DNA from: Saprolegnia diclina VS20
Taxonomy: Eukaryota > Oomycota > Saprolegniomycetes > Saprolegniales > Saprolegniaceae
DNA: 64,000 nt
NCBI RefSeq assembly: GCF_000281045.1
Contig: NW_008246079.1
Location: 239,736 to 303,735, forward strand
Direction of reading: 5' to 3'
In this document: positions 63,196 through 64,000 of the stretch, one piece after another
How the letters are laid out: each line of letters begins with the position of its first letter
How positions within the stretch are numbered: the first letter of the stretch is position 1
Notes under the pieces: generated by a model
Database searches by the model: none
Told to the model about the DNA's origin: nothing
What the model saw: only the letters and a program-made list of their open reading frames with translations
Translations under genes and position numbers: made by a program

Positions 63196-63937
63196 GGCAG
63201 AAATTGAGTTCTGCCACCAACCAGCCGTCGGCTGAAAGGCATCGTGGGTGAGATATGAGAAAGGACATGGCAGTGAAAAACCTCGCATACTTGATATACT
63301 GTGTAGCTGGATCAAATGACTCGCAGCGGCTACGACCTGGCATTGGCACATCAAGACGAGAGCACTGCCATGTACCGGTAGCAGAATGCAGCCCTGCACC
63401 AATGTAAGCTTACGTGCATCAACCGTTGAAGTCTCTGTGGTGGGAAGTAGTGCCAATAAAAGCTGCAAAGCGGACGTCGCCATCCTACATCACAGCGAAA
63501 CTACGATGCGAGAGGATGCACCTGGAATGTGGGAGTGGGCACGGCTTGCTTGCACTGGACACTTAGTACTAGCGTGTTGGAATAGAGCTTGCTGACAGTG
63601 GCGCGACCGTCCTGTGAGGAACCCGAAAGCAGAGTCAGGAGGCAGCCAGTGGCTCAACCCTCGCTAACTTGATATCCTGTGGAAGTCAATACTTCAAGAT
63701 GGTCAGGTCGCCGACTGCTATCACTTGCCCAGCCCGTCAACACCCGCCGTGGCGCGCCAGCCAATCTCTCCAAGACGTTCCCGGTTCCTTCGTCAGTAGA
63801 CGTCCTCTGTCATTCCTGCTGGAGGTACGGGGAGTGCGCTTGCGTTACGGCTTGCGGCGTAGGCCAAGTCCACTCTTCTTCGCACATCACTGCCACTTGA
63901 GGCCAGTTGCATAGCCCCAACGCTTCCCATCCATCAG
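63196..63937. other. intergenic, no gene supported
   Basis: Upstream of the phosphatase and of a possible gene at the right edge. No recognisable exon. Confidence 0.4.
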
Positions 63938-63985
63938 ATGCCGCAGCTGCCGCGAACATCCGCGACGTCCGCCGCCACCAAGCCA
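63938..63985 (+). CDS. possible first exon of a gene running off the right edge
   Basis: ATG 63938 followed by 16 codons (MPQLPRTSATSAATKP) and then a perfect GTGAGT donor at 63986-63991, in phase 0. The size and donor fit the small first exons seen elsewhere in the window. Nothing can be said about the product. Confidence 0.3.
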
Positions 63986-64000
63986 GTGAGTATGCATAGA

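Noticed and set aside
1-64000. CRISPR arrays, rRNA, insertion sequences, transposase or reverse transcriptase genes
   Set aside because: None seen: no regularly spaced direct repeats with spacers, and no transposase or RT motifs in any frame read. tRNA genes were not searched systematically.

Overview
This window is nuclear DNA of a compact, GC-rich protist genome, most likely an oomycete of the Saprolegniales (Saprolegnia/Achlya/Aphanomyces type). The case rests on very short spliceosomal introns (mostly 40-55 nt, GTA/GTG...TAG), closely packed genes on both strands, and a typical oomycete gene set: PAN/Apple proteins, ankyrin proteins with an EGCT repeat signature, WRKY19-like CxH zinc proteins, PH and GRAM proteins, and helicase-associated (HA) repeat proteins. 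I see no bacterial operons, rRNA, CRISPR array or recognisable transposon. All exon models were built by hand from frame continuity, splice-site consensus and paralogue comparison. None is confirmed by transcripts.

Layout. 1-6.4 kb: the end of a Tudor-like protein, a BTB protein, and a head-to-head pair of ZnT zinc transporters whose 3' halves are almost identical. 6.7-15.3 kb: an HA-repeat protein, a CYP7/8-like P450, and a 1,336-aa HA-repeat protein. 15.6-25 kb: a 1,735-aa duplicated multipass membrane protein, an ankyrin protein and a CHAP amidase. 25.2-34.4 kb: an ABC exporter fused to a voltage-sensor-like module, two PH paralogues flanking a WBP2-like GRAM gene, and a permuted NlpC/P60-like protein. 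34.5-41.8 kb: a Lys-rich protein, a divergent kinase, a zinc-repeat protein, a frataxin-like protein and a mitochondrial carrier. 41.8-46.4 kb: two tandem cyclic-nucleotide-gated K+ channels. 47-55.8 kb: a cysteine-rich secreted protein, a third HA-repeat protein (probably mitochondrial), an SS18/SSXT-like coactivator with repeat tails, and a second ankyrin protein. 56-64 kb: a secreted PAN plus PIG-L deacetylase fusion, a di-iron hydroxylase, a membrane-anchored purple-acid-phosphatase-like enzyme, and perhaps the first exon of another gene.

Recurring themes are local duplication followed by gene conversion (zinc transporters, channels, PH genes), expansion of the poorly understood HA repeat, and a CCAAT-box (GATTGG/CCAATC) motif near many start codons. 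The genes do not form one pathway. Loose groupings are ion and metal transport (ZnT, CNG channels, ABC/VSD fusion), mitochondrial functions (frataxin-like, carrier, HA protein) and the cell surface or secretome (PAN/PIG-L, Cys-rich protein, phosphatase).
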